Below are positions 1 to 13,276 of a DNA stretch of 64,000 bases, piece after piece. This stretch comes from Camillea tinctor. Its lineage: Eukaryota > Ascomycota > Sordariomycetes > Xylariales > Xylariaceae. How positions within the stretch are numbered: the first letter of the stretch is position 1; the number at the start of each line of letters is the position of its first letter. The notes beneath the pieces were generated by a model. That model saw only the letters and a list, made by a program, of their open reading frames with translations. It made no database searches and had not been told where the DNA came from. Position numbers and translations under genes: made by a program. The stretch covers positions 1,136,229 to 1,200,228 of the forward strand of contig MU394053.1 of assembly GCA_022578605.1 (NCBI GenBank), written 5' to 3'.

Positions 1-946
1 CTCCTCCTTTCCCATTGAGGCCAAATAAAGGTGGGCTTTGGAAAAGAGAAAGAGAAAGAGGAAACGCTTTATACCCTACGAAAACGGGAGGAAGGGTTCT
101 CTTTTCTCAGGGGGGGGAATTAACTCTCTCAATACGAGCAAAAACAAAAAAGAGGGATCACCCCTAGACTTTTTTTCCTTGATGAGAAACCGGCATTGCA
201 TGGCGTGAATATTGATGAGCATGTGAAATGGGTTGGGGGAATTGGGGGGAAAGCATCAATAGAGGGAGGAAATACGAATGCTGTTCTGTCCTTCTAGAGT
301 AAACGGTTTTTGTTAGTGAAAGGGGGAAGGGAGAGAGGTTCAGCCACACTCATCGAGCCATAGGAAAGAAATCAAAATGAAATAATATAAAAAAAAAGGA
401 AAGAAAGAGAAAAATTATACAAATATGGACTTGATAATATTTAAGCGAATAAGCTGTAGGTCAGCTTCATGAATGGACATTTAGGTCCCTAAGCTAAGTA
501 ACGCTTAGGTGAAGTTGATATTTCAAAAGGGACAAACTAACAACCCCCCTTTTAGCTTAGACAAAGTTTTCACAGCAATAAGTATTCTGTTCTAGTTTTC
601 TTTCTTCATATTTCTTTTTATTATTCTTCATTTTTATCTAATTCCACAGACAGGTAGGACCTGCCGCAGAATGTAAGTGCAAGCAAGGGGTTTTTCGTCT
701 TCGAAGCTACTTTGCTCCCAATAAACAACCCAAATCCCCTTGATATAGTACATTGACAACATCTAAGGTACCTTATAATCTTTCTTTCTTCTAAAAGGAA
801 AGATGAAAAAAGAGGGAAAGTCTAATAATCTTCAACCTCTTTCTAGATAATCTAGACCCTTTCTTTTGTTGTATTGCTTGGTACTTTATATATATCGAAC
901 AACTTCGGCTGTGAAGCCGACCTCTCTTACCTAATGGAATAATGAT
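1..946. other. Intergenic region, 3' flank of the Ca2+-ATPase gene
   Basis: No supported gene. The stretch is AT-rich with purine runs (GA-rich near 45-65 and 390-410) and C/T tracts. ORFs here are short and show no family resemblance. The last few hundred bases downstream of the stop at 947 should hold the 3' UTR of the minus-strand Ca2+-ATPase. Confidence 0.6.
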
Positions 947-3900
947 TTACGCATCCTTCTTGGTTTTAACGGACACGTCTGTGGTCTTTTGTACAAAGTA
1001 CAGCCTCTCGACAGCCTTGAGGCCCTCGTCGATAAGTCTAGTTTACGTATTGATTAGCTACTTCATCTTTGAAATGTTCTTTACAACCCAAGCAGGAAAA
1101 CAGCTCGAATGGACTGGGGAGGGAAGGCAGGGGAAGGGTTAATAACTTACATGACCGGTGCGCTAATAAAGAGGACTGCCTTCCATTCGGTCCAGTTAAG
1201 AGGAAGGATGGAGAACAGGCTCTGGAGGAAGGGCGTGTATAGTAGCGCAAAGTGGAGGGCCATAGATAGTGCGATAGCGTAGACGAGCATCATGTTTTCC
1301 CACAGAGGAAGGGTCAATAGGGACTCGCTGGATGAGAGGGCGTTCATGGCGTTCAACATTTCAATCACGACCAAGATCGAGAGCGAAACTGTAGAGGCTG
1401 CCTTGGCCATGTCGTCTCCGAACATTTGGCAGCCGATCTCCGAAAAGTCAGCTGAGCATCGGTGGAAGTGGGACAACTGCCAGAAAGTGATTTGAGGACC
1501 CTCGGGGTTGTACATGAACCACCAGGCGTATCCAGCAACTGTAGCAAGGCCAACATAGGTACCGATGACCATGTACCGGAAGAACAGCCAGCCGCCAATA
1601 AGCGCTTCATCACGCTTCCTGGGTTGTCTCTTCATGATATCGTGGTCAGGGGGGTTGAAGGACAGGGCCGTTGCTGGCAGACCATCAGTGACAAGGTTGA
1701 CCCATAGAAGCTGGACAGGAATGAGCGCCTCAGGCATGCCGAGGGCGGCCGTCAGGAAAATCGAGACGACCTCTCCGATGTTTGACGAAATGAGATACCT
1801 GATGAACTGCTGGGTGTTGTTGTAGATAGATCGACCCTCCTCAATTGCAACCTCAATGGTGGCAAAGTTGTCATCAGCAAGAACCATATCAGCGGCCAGT
1901 CTAGAGACATCAGTTCCAGAACCCATTGCAACACCAATGTCAGCCTTCTTGAGCGCGGGAGCATCATTGACACCGTCGCCAGTCATAGCAACAACTTCGC
2001 CAAGGGACTGAAGGAGATCGACTAGCTTTGACTTGTGACTGGGCTCGACCCGGGAGAATAACGACGCTTCCTTGGCTGCCTTGAGTTGCTCACTAGGGGA
2101 GAGATTGTCAAATTCCCTGCCGGTGAAGCTCTTGCCCTTCAAATCCTCGAATTCTCCGAAAACTCCAATCTGGCGGCAAATGCTCTCCGCGGTATTCCGG
2201 TTATCTCCAGTGATCACAATAACCCGGATTCCAGCATTTTGGCACTTCTTGATAGCACCAGAGACTTCTGTACGAGGAGGGTCCAACATACCAACGAGAC
2301 CGAGCAAAGTGAGGTTCTGTTCCAGTTGAGCGTAGTGGGCGGTGGTCTTGGCGTTCTGGATCAAGGGGTTTGAACCAACATCGTCTCGGCTAGCAAGAGC
2401 AATCACACGGAGTCCACGATTTCCGTAGTCGACGACCTCTTTCATGAGTAGATCGTAGAGCTTGTTGTTGATAGGAACCCGCTGGCCATTGGCACCAACC
2501 AGAGTATGCGTGCATCGTTCAATAATAGACTCAGGGGCACCCTTCACAAGGAGTTTCTTTTGCTGACCAGCCTGAACCAGAACGGACATGCTCTTGCGAT
2601 CCCGAGAAAATTCGTAGGTCGCGAGTCGAGGGAACCTCTGCTCGTACCAGGCGCTAGCGTGGTGTACACAGTCTTCAGGGTTAGAGTTTGCCGGCGCGCA
2701 AGGTCCAATCTTCTCAGCTAAAACTCTCAGCGCTCCTTCAGTAGGCTCTCCGACGTTCGAAAACGCGCCGGTTCGGGCATCGTACGTCAGCTGAGCATCG
2801 TTGCAAAGGGCGGCTACTTCGTTCATCTGACAAACGGTGCTGGAGGTCTGAGCAAGGTCTCGGATAACTTTGCCGTTGCGGCTGATCTCTCCTTTCGGTG
2901 CGAATGTTGTACCTTGCACGTCTAGTTCTTCGAGATCCTTGCCATTCTCACTGATATAAACAACCTTGCTCACACTCATCTGATTAGTTGTAAGCGTACC
3001 GGTTTTGTCCGAGCAGATAACGCTACAGCTTCCCAACGTTTCCACAGAAGGTAGACTTCGGACAACAGCATTCTTCGTGGCCATTTTGCGAGTTCCAAGC
3101 GCTAAGCATGTTGTAATAACGACAGCTAGACCTTCGGGGATTGCAGCAACGCCCAGCGAGACAGCGATTTTCAAGTAATAAATAGCACCTTTGGTCCAGT
3201 TTCCATGGCTGGGATCGGCGAAGTTCGGGATATTGATGAGCCACACAAGAACACAAATAACCGTAATGACCTTGGCGAGCGTGTCTCCGAAATCATTCAG
3301 CTTCTGCTTGAGAGGGGTCGGCTCGGAAATCTGAGCTGTGATGCTCTCGTGGATATCACCAATCGCCGTGTTCGACCCGGTTAGGACAACGACCGCCTTG
3401 GCACGCCCAGTTACGACAGTGGTACCGGAGAAGAGCATATTTGTCTGGTCCTGGAGCACGGCCTTCTCGTCCTTGACCACAGCAGCAGCATCCTTTCCAA
3501 CGCTCTCGCTCTCTCCGGTCAAGATAGCCTGGTCGACAGCGAAACTGTTGCTTTCGATCGAGATGACTCTGCAATCGGCGGGGATACGGTCGCCAACGGC
3601 CACAGAAATGATGTCTCCAGGTACGAGTTCCTCGGCCTTGACCCGCGAAACGTGGCCCTGGTTACGGATCACACTGGCAACATTGGCAGAATATTCTTGA
3701 AGCGCAGCAATGGCTTTCTCGGCGCTACTTTCTTGAGATACACCGACGACCGCATTGAGGATAAGAATGGTAAGAATCTGGTAGGCATCCTGGTGTCAGC
3801 TCTTGTGCAGCGGCGCAACAATAGCATGGCATGTATATATATATATTCTGGGAGGGGAGTAGAGGGGGGAGAGGGGATTCTTACAACCAAGGGGTCAACG

Positions 3901-4318
3901 AATGCGCTCCAACCACCTTCTTCCTCGAAAAGAGCCAGAACAAATGATACGGCGGCAGATCCCAGGAGTATTATAACGAGTTGGTCCTTAAATTGCTCGA
4001 GAATAAGCTCCCATAGGGGAGTAGGAGGTTCTTCGGGAATGGCTATATAGTAGTGAAAAAAAAAACGATGCAACGGTTAGCATTTACTGCGCATCATCAT
4101 CTTCATGCCTTCCTCCTTGTTTCTTTCTTTGTTTCTTTGTTTCTTTTTTTCCTACCCTCTCCCCTCCTGCATAGCATGACATTGAGAGGGCGCCACGTAC
4201 CATTTTTGCCGTGCTTGGTTCTCAGGTCAATGACCTGTTCGTCTGTAAGTCCATTATGCGCATCTACGCCAAAATTCGCCAGGACCGCCTGTATAGGCCT
4301 CGCGAAGGCGCTCTCCAT
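947..4318 (-). CDS. P-type Ca2+-transporting ATPase, SERCA type (P2A)
   Basis: Predicted to pump Ca2+ from cytosol into the ER/Golgi lumen at the cost of ATP. Four exons: 4318-4201, 4042-3885, 3777-1151 and 1037-947. They join in frame to 997 aa, the usual length for fungal SERCA (Neurospora NCA-1 class). Seen: N-terminal cation-ATPase segment, TGES actuator loop in exon 3, phosphorylation motif [10 protein letters not shown] with its aspartate near residue 346, KGAPE nucleotide-binding motif, [17 protein letters not shown] hinge, and C-terminal membrane helices. Introns are GTACGT/ATATAG, GTAAGA/ACCAG and GTAAGT/CTAG. The last small exon encodes the family-typical tail [17 protein letters not shown] and ends KKDA. 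The start MESAFARP matches the family start. P2A-SERCA fits better than P2B (no calmodulin tail) or PMR1, because of length and sequence. Confidence 0.95.
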
Positions 4319-6396
4319 AGCTGGAGGGTAGGCGGGGGAGGAGCTGTGGCCTTAGCACACGTTATTAATGAGAATAAGTGTGGTTGATCAGTGGATAGAG
4401 AAGACGAAGGGGGGAATTGACAATGTTTAAAAAAAAGAAGGTTGACTACCTTTTACGTGTAGATGTATAAGTATAAAATACTTAATTATCATAAACATAA
4501 AAATAAAATAAAAATAAACTAAGGGAAAAAAAAAAAGAAGGAAAGGAATCCGGCTTCTTTAAAGATGCCACATGTCTTTTCGATCTAAGGCCTGAGTTTA
4601 AAGCTTTGAGTTGCCACAGGAAGAATAGTGGGAAAGCTTCAGAGCGGAAAACGGCAAGCGGCAACAGGTTGCGGTGGAATGTGAGTTTTTCGGCTCCTTC
4701 CAATGTGAATGAAGGTACCTGGGTACAGCTTAGCTACTACTACATAGTACCTAGTCGGGGTCGTTGTAAGGTTGTGTAGGTACTTTAGTCTAGCTTATCA
4801 AACCTAGAAACTTTGGGGAAGTAGAACGGGAATTGGGAAGGCAGCGGATAAGGTTCACGGTCTTGCCGATCTCGTTTAAGTACTAAGTTTATGTGCCTAT
4901 GTAATGTGCTGCAGGTAGTGCAGCAGTAAGCTAACAAGAAAAGAAACATAGCAACGTGTTCTTAAGAAAATCTTTAGCACTTTTAGGTATCTTTCTTTTT
5001 CCTTCCATGCCCTCGCCATTGCTAGTGTAGCTAGGTAGTACCTACACCTGATACAGTACATACTTAGTATATGTAAGCTTCAATGTTTCCCTACAGTCTC
5101 GAACCTGTCCCCCATTCATACCCCCCTGGACCCCGAATTGCCCTACGCTTTGACAAATAGGTAGGGCTTATGTACATAGAGCTGTTCAGACCGCCAGCAT
5201 CAGATCCTGGTCACCAGGAGTAATTTCTATGTGCTAAAGGGACCACATGATTGGTTGAAATACCGTAGGTTTGCATCATAAGTAACAAGGCTGCAAGGAG
5301 TGGGGGCCTTTGCCTACAACGCTTAACTCGACAGAGGCTCGGGGCTTTTCTTTTACTCTCACTGATTACATATCACACCTGAACTTGTTGTATAGTGGAT
5401 CTTATGTAGGTATTTGAGCGGAATTTACCTGTCAAGTACCTACATACTAGGTACTTGATCATCTAACTGGCAGTTGTATGGATCGGTAAACGGCACTGAT
5501 GATACTTTATTGGACAATGAGAGTTGTCCACGACAAATAAGTCGGTTCTAAACTTAGATATATAGAGACAGACCACAACACACATATCCGTATCACCACC
5601 CATCACCTACTTAGACCGACTTAACTCAGACACCTCGCTCGTCTTATACCAGCATGCTGGCCACCTTTCGTACTAATACTATAGATAGAGTTGGAAGATG
5701 TTAGGTTCTAACTGTAATAATAACTTAATACCAGCATACCGACCCCACAATCTACCTAGTAGCTACACGAACCCTACAAGGCATTGATATCCCAGGATAC
5801 ATACTACATGTCACTTGATCTTAAGTACTATATAGTTGTTGGGTTGGAACAGTTGTAGTGCAGATCAAAAGAAACATGTCCTTTGGACACGGAAGAGGAT
5901 AAGCAGCCAGGGGTGAATTTATCGTGTCAACCAGAATATACATCTTCCAGGCGCATTACCTACATTAGCTTGAGCCAGGTTTAGACAAATTATTGTTGAT
6001 CATTAAACTCTGCTTCCTAGAAAAAGCTAGAATTTTTTTTGTTGTTAGTGTTGCAAGTCGACGAACATAAGAAAGACCGAAAAATGCCTTTTCCCCTTCT
6101 CCCTCAAGGGTGTCTATCATTGGTGCTATCTAGAGGCTGTAAATGCAGCCATGCGTCGGAAAAATCAACCGTCATCAGAGGGGGGGGCCACCCCAATCCA
6201 GAGTCCACGCAACTACCACACCCGTACTCAATGCCTAGCTCTGTATCCGGGCCCCATGTCAAAGTATTATCATGATCCATCCATCATATCCATGTGTGCT
6301 GGTTATCCTTGCCTACCAGAACAGGCGGTACGTCTCCGAGGTGCAAACGGCCATCTCCCAACTCATCTCATCCACAAGACATGTGCTGTACACCGT
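4319..6396. other. Intergenic region between Ca2+-ATPase and Ran genes
   Basis: About 2.1 kb with no supported gene. It carries the ATPase promoter side (4319 upward) and the Ran 3' side. It contains many copies of the short motif family GTAGGTA/TACCTA (for example near 4711-4765, 5031-5050, 5405-5460). ORFs are short and lack coding character. Confidence 0.6.
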
Positions 6397-7399
<1,003 letters not shown>

Positions 7400-8975
7400 C
7401 GTGTCCGATTGATCGGGTGTCAGGACGTGATAAACAACAGAATGGTGAAGGCTAAATCTCGACGTCAGTGTGGGGGTTAGAAAACCTGAATGCGCAAGTA
7501 GATGATAATGTAGAAAGGAAGTGAGGGAAGGATAATGTTGATGGGAAGACTGTGTATATGTGCGTCGGGATGGGGAGTGTACCTGAAATATGGAAAGTAG
7601 ACGATGGAAGTTGGTTTGCGAAAGAAAGATTGTTGACGCAGGTGGTTTCACCGATGGTATTTTTTCGAAGAGTTTGGAGGGCGGGATTAAGGCCTTTGGG
7701 TTCCCTAGAAAATTGGGCGGCGGTTGCGGGGCAGCACGTGACACATAGCAATCTGTGCGTGTGAGGTACCTGTGTACTTGTGTGTAGGTAGTGAATTGTT
7801 CCTGGGCAGGTCTAGCAGGTCTAGCAGGTCTGGGTACCTAACAATAACCCGTCAACCTGTGCTACAGCCCATACTAGGTACCTGTATCAATAACTACTAC
7901 GTACTATGTACCTACCTCTGCCTGGATAAAATTGACAAGGTAGCAGCAAAGCAGGGCCAGTTTGTCATTCAATCAATCCGAATTCATTAAGAACAACAAT
8001 GACGCACAGCTCCTACCATGTATATGCAGCCCGTTACATAAGCTAGTATTGTCCCTGACTTATTTGACTTATATGACTTATACTCAACTTAATTATCCCA
8101 GGGCCATTGGACACTTTCTTTTCCTGTAACTATCTCGTACATATCAAGGTTGTATCAAGTTGCCTCTGGCCATGATTCACTCCCTCCAGCTCTGGAATCC
8201 CTTGGTGCCTAATGCAAACGGAACCTCGGTCAGCCAATAAGTTCACCATCTGGCTCCGAATAACTCATCTATCCAATCCATAGTGACACTAACAAAACTA
8301 GGTTAGTAGTGTTCAGGTTCATTTTTACCTCCTGGGTAGGTACTTATATTCATATGACCATTGCCTGCTTATTTTATGATAGGTAATCCTGGCAGTGATT
8401 ATTTATTCCACCAACAGCAGCAGGTAGTAGACCGATATTGGGCTCCATCTAGGTAAAGCAGGCAGGGCGGACACGCTGCAATTGACTTTGGCTACATATG
8501 GTACGATCGGTGACACATGACTGAGTAAGTAGCCAGTCTCCGCCACCTGCCGAATCTCCCTGGGCATAGTTTGTAAGCACATGTTAGGCAGAGTAGGGGG
8601 TGTAGAGCATTCCATGGAAGGCAGCCCACCCACCCCTTTGGCCGGGTCCTCAGTTGCCTAACCTACCAAATCCTTCTATGGCGAAGTCATTCCAAGATAC
8701 TGCTCCTTTGTTCTACCAGACAAAATAGGGCTTCAATGTTTCTATTTTCCTACCGACTCCAGCCAGTACCGATCTACTTGCCTTAACACGTGGTACACAC
8801 GAGTTTTTTTAGCCGCGTTTTGGTGCCTGATCACTGCAGCAAGCCGTTGAAGCCAGAATGTACATATGTAGCCTGGTGTTGCAAGCTTCTCCAAGTCAGC
8901 CCCTTTTTTAGAATCCCAGATAAAATCTCAATAGCCTAGGCGGAATCTGTCATGATTTGATGGCTAGGATTTGCT
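7400..8975. other. Intergenic region upstream of Ran and downstream of Nas2
   Basis: About 1.6 kb with no supported gene. A 10-bp unit TCTAGCAGGT repeats near 7810-7835. TAGGTACCTA-type motifs occur near 7874 and 7905. The pyrimidine-rich Ran leader precedes 7399. Confidence 0.55.
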
Positions 8976-9884
8976 CTAGATCGGCAAGATATGACAGCCC
9001 AGCAGACCTCGTCCTCCCCAGTTACGTCGCGGTGTCAGGTTGAATTGTAATTCTTGTCTCGTAGTCGAGCTTGTAGTCGAGTCTGCACGTCGAGACACCT
9101 TGACCAGAATACGTTGCTGTATAGCAGTTAGTAGAGGCAACAAGCCCCGAGTTTTCTCTGTAGTTATAAATGAACTCGTAAAAGTATTCAACGTACCCCT
9201 TCGTTTCCTTGCACACACTCGGCTACCTTCTTCAGGCCATCATGATTATCTTTATTCACATATCCAAAATTCCGAATCTCGTCTCCAGCCTTCAAGCCCG
9301 CCGCATCGGCTGGACTATCCGTGACAACGCTGTTCACTTTGGCAAAAGGTTCATCTAAGGTTTCGGGGATAAAATCTCCCATAGCCCCTGCGCGGGGTGT
9401 GGAGGCAGGCGCAACGTCATTGGTGTCTTGTAAGCTCGCGAAATGGGCATGGAGGTGCTTCTCGATAGCGTTCATAAGGTCCTTGTAGTCATTCTTGAGA
9501 TGGATTATCCGTGACCGAGTTGTACGTACTATTGGGAGGACGGTTAATTCGGATGTCATGGGAGCGGGATTCCATAAAAGTCCATACTCTGAGCAACGTC
9601 AATATCTGCCCTGGGAAACCCGTCCCGTGTGGTAAGAGGGGTCTCCATGTTCACACCATGCTGCGCAGTATTAGTAGAGAAAACAGGGTGAAGATAGCAT
9701 TCAATAGGCTGACCGAGTCTAGGACTCCACCCAAAGCCTTTAATTCAGCCTCCATGTTCTCTTTCTTGAGTTGTAATTCGGCAAAGGAGAGCTGTGTTGC
9801 ATTGCCGTTGGTGACGGACTGGGACGAGGGTCCCGAGGGGACTGTGGGTGCGTGGATAGTGTCCATTCTTAATGGTAGGCCCAT
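8976..9884 (-). CDS. nas2: 26S proteasome regulatory-particle assembly chaperone Nas2/PSMD9 (p27), PDZ domain
   Basis: Base-assembly chaperone that in yeast and mammals binds the Rpt5 ATPase C-terminus and is released before the finished proteasome forms. Four exons: 9884-9714, 9660-9588, 9528-9197 and 9116-8976, joining in frame to 238 aa. Seen: N-terminal helical segment (LKKENMEAELKALGGVLDS then HGVNMETPL and DGFPRADIDV), then IRTTRSRIIHLKNDYKDLM, then a PDZ domain from about residue 125 containing FAKVNSVVTDSPADAAGLKAG and GDEIRNFGYV, ending NLTPRRNWGGRGLLGCHILP, which is the family hallmark C-terminus. Intron 1 has an unusual GTCAGC donor and intron 2 GTATGG, so these two junctions are a little less sure than the rest. 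An internal ATG at 9866 is an alternative start. Confidence 0.9.
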
Positions 9885-11732
9885 TATAGTTGTGAGTAGG
9901 TCAAGTCATCGTCCATCCCACAGCCGCTTGGGGTTTGTATATTGATTATCTTCGATCCTCAGTCTAGGTGCAGGTACCAGGAGCTCAGGGAAACTGAAGA
10001 TGCACAAGACAAGTTAGTAGGTCTTAGGTTACTACGTAAGTAGCTTCAGCCAGCGATAGAAGACGCGTCCTAGTAGTACGGAGTGCTATCGATGGCGGGG
10101 TTTGCTCCACTTAACAGACCTGACGGGAGTTAAGTGCAAGGCGGCGGAAATAAAGATATGCCCCGCACTAAGTGTTAGGTAAGTATTAGTACTAAGAAAT
10201 TCAAAAGCCCAAGGTTAAGGTTGTTCATATCAATGTCCCTTCCTATCATTTCCGATGCCATTCCTATGAACATGCACACAAAGCTGAAATACCTAGGTAG
10301 GTACCTACTGTCAATGCAATACATGTGTAATTTAATGCATAAGGATGACATGTTGTACCTAGTAGCTGGTTTTAGAACTTTGTTACTCTCAAAATTAGTT
10401 TATACAACTAGGAATCTGAAGTAACAGGGTATCTTTTTTCTTCTTCTCATCTACTTCACCTCCGGCAACGTGATACCAGGAAATCTAATAATAGATGGTC
10501 AGAATGACGAGAAAGCATATTAAGTGTAATGGGAGTTTGGTAGGTATGTTCGTATTTTAAAAATAAATATCTACATGCCTGGCCTAGGGCGGGAGGTATG
10601 TAGGCTATGTTGAATCAAATAGTCCTACATCGTATCGATGCGGTGCAAGCATGTATGTTCCAATATCTTTCTATCTATCGGTTGCTATCCCTTTTTTCTC
10701 TCTCTCTTTCCGGTATTCGAACTATCGAGAAAAAGGTGATACTTTTATTCGTGTAGCCCCACGGACTTTCCGGGTTGACATTCATGTATTTATGGAATCC
10801 TACATACACACCCGCATACATATTAGGAGTTCCGCAGTATCGGGATGCAGTAGTGATACAAATCAAACTTAGGCACAAAACCTTCAAGCTATTGGAACTG
10901 GGAGGTTAGATGCTTATACGAAAAGATAAGCGAGGAGCCCGGACGTTTAAGTCCATATATCTTCTCTACTACTTACTACTAGTACGTACGGTACATATGA
11001 ATTCGTTCGAGTCAGGTATGACTTAGGATAGATAGTATGTAGTCGTAATGCGATTTAAAAAGAAAAAAAGGAACGGATGATCCACAGGATCTTGCCGAAG
11101 AACCTTGAAAACACTGCCTCAACGAGGTAAGAATTTGCCGGATATGTCAACCATCAGGGATGCAAAAAGTCAAGGTGGCCCACAGATTTAGCTATGCCAA
11201 CTATGCGTTGGTGGTTTCGGGTTGAAAGTGAAAAGGAGTGCAGTGGACTGGATTGCTCGTTTGAGCGAATCGTTCGGCTAGTTGCTTTGAGATCTGCAAC
11301 ATGACATGCATCTGTACGCTGTAAACTTGTTTGTCTTGGCAGGCACAACAGCCCATTTTCAATCTTACATGATTGAAGCAACTACTACCTAGCTTGCCCT
11401 GCCTACGTAACCTAGGGCAAACCTTCTGCTTGGTGTATGGATGCATAGCACATACCTAGCAAGTAAGGCCGAAAAGTCCAAAAAAGGAGGGCGCGATAGG
11501 GAGAGGGAAGGGTTGGAGTTGACTAAGAGGCAAGGTTGGGGAATCTCTTTTATAATAAAAAGGGCGACAGGGGCCATTTCACAATCCATCTTTCAATTCT
11601 TTTATTATCTTCCATCCACATTCTAGTCACTCACTTTTTATTTCTTCTTCTTCAATTGCCTTGGTTCATTCTTAATAACTCGGACAAGCTCATCGCCAAT
11701 CGCTTTTATTTCTTTCCACGATCATAATCAGA
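9885..11732. other. Intergenic region
   Basis: About 1.8 kb with no supported gene. It holds TACCTAGGTAGGTACCTA-like motifs near 10290-10312 and other TAGGTA copies. It ends in a CT/TTC-rich leader (11590-11680) typical of a fungal promoter for the secreted-protein gene that starts at 11733. Confidence 0.55.
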
Positions 11733-12348
11733 ATGCACGTCTCTACCATTTTGTTCAGTCTGATGGCTGTTGCTGTGTCCGCCAAGCCCGTGAAGTATAC
11801 GATTCCCTCTAGTCTAAAGGCTGCTTCTGCTAGTAATTGCACCCTGCCGGGGAAATACATCGTTAGCAACTTTACCCAGTACATGAACAGTGAGGACGGC
11901 ACGAAGAACACGACCTCGTTCCACTATGAGGATCCAGACACGGGCATCAGCACGAATTGTTCATCAGACGCATCCTCGACCCCCACGGGCGCCGCCGGGA
12001 ACAGGTGGCCTTGTGAAAACCCAAACGTGGAGTTTATCTACCAGACAACTAACATAGCTGGTCTGACCGTCGTTGAGGTAGCGTGTCCCGGGAGGTAAGC
12101 ATAGCACCCGTGATCATGCAGATGAACTAAATAGGACGCCCCATGATGAACATGACATGGCTGACGAAAGCCACAGCAAACCCCAATTCGAGGCATCTGA
12201 TCTTGTTGACCTATCAGTCGATTGCGAGGACATCGATTCTGCGACTACCTGTACCCAAATGGGAGGACCCGTGAATGGCGAGTTTGATAGTCTCGAGCCT
12301 ACTCCTCAGTCGCCGCCGCCGTCATCCCGTAGACGGAGGGCTCATTAA
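11733..12348 (+). CDS. Small secreted cysteine-containing protein, function unknown
   Basis: Probable extracellular protein. A clear signal peptide (MHVSTILFSLMAVAVSA, cleavage near residue 17) is followed by a mature part with several cysteines and N-glycosylation sequons (NCT, NFT, NTT, NCS). Exon 1 is 11733-12094 and ends in donor GTAAGC. Exon 2 starts at 12135 (40-nt intron, 191 aa) or at 12171 (76-nt intron, 179 aa). Both keep the frame to the stop at 12346-12348. Exon 2 encodes FEASDLVDLSVDCE and GEFDSLEPTPQ, which I recall as the usual C-terminal signature of a widespread fungal secreted family, so splicing is probably the productive form. If the intron is retained, the donor itself supplies a TAA stop and gives 121 aa ending VACPGR. 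No enzymatic motif is visible. An effector or cell-wall role is possible but not shown. Confidence 0.7.
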
Positions 12349-13276
12349 ATGCGCCGAGATGCTTGGATGCTCGCTTATACGAGATGGATATGAGTATCCT
12401 AACCACGACTATACCTATACGTACTTATCCTATAGATACTATACGGGTAGTCAGGTCAGGCAAATTACTTTGAGACCGTCAACCGTGCACAAGCATGTGA
12501 TAAAGATCGGGGTCAGAAACAATGCTCTGGTTTCAGGGGTTTGAAGGCTTAATGCTGTGTGGGGGGATGGAGGTTTTATACTTATGATAGACGTTAATAA
12601 AAAGAAAAATAAATAAATAAATGAACAGGAGATGAGATGAAAGAAATGGCTTGGGTTAGAATCTTTAACTTAAATCTTATGTGCTGTAAAAGGGGGTGGT
12701 AGCGCCATAAGGATATAAAGTTCGTACGTGCATACATACCACAGAACAGAACCCCGTACCCCGCGTTTTCTTTCTGGGTGTATTGAATTTAGCGCTTACT
12801 TGGCGGTAGTTGTGGTTCCCCAGTAGTGGTTCCCCAGTATTTGCCGCTGCAGGCTTTCTAACTGTGGGTGCTCCGTCATGCATTGAAGGTCCTCAACAAG
12901 TTTCAAAGCTCCAGGGCCAAAGTTGCGACGCCCTGCCGCTTTCAGCTTCCATCTTCCATCAGTGGTGCCATGCCTCTGCCATGCCATGCCCATGTCGTGT
13001 CAGGCACACAGGTGCAAGCGATTGATTATACGCCGTGATTTTATAACTTATACCGTATAGCAACCGAGAGACCTTAATATAGACTCCGTCCTTCCTCCGT
13101 CCTTCCTCCGCCCTCCCTTTTCTCTACTACCAACCACCGCAAGAGAACAATGGCTGTTGGTTGGGAAACTAATTAATAACCAGCCAAGTCCCTCGACGAT
13201 ACCACATCATATACTTACCTACTCGTCTTCCTATTCTACTTACCTTCATAACCTATCAGAGTACATTTCCCACGCC
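12349..13276. other. Intergenic region with lipase promoter
   Basis: About 0.9 kb. No supported gene. The last 200 nt contain a repeated TCCTTCC/CCGTCCTTCCTCC tract (13085-13120) and the lipase leader. Confidence 0.55.
13150..13176 (+). promoter_or_regulatory. Short upstream ORF in the lipase leader
   Basis: An ATG at 13150 opens an 8-codon reading frame (MAVGWETN, stop TAA) about 100 nt before the preferred lipase start at 13277. If it lies in the transcript it could lower translation of the main ORF. The transcript start is not known, so this is only a candidate. Confidence 0.35.
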
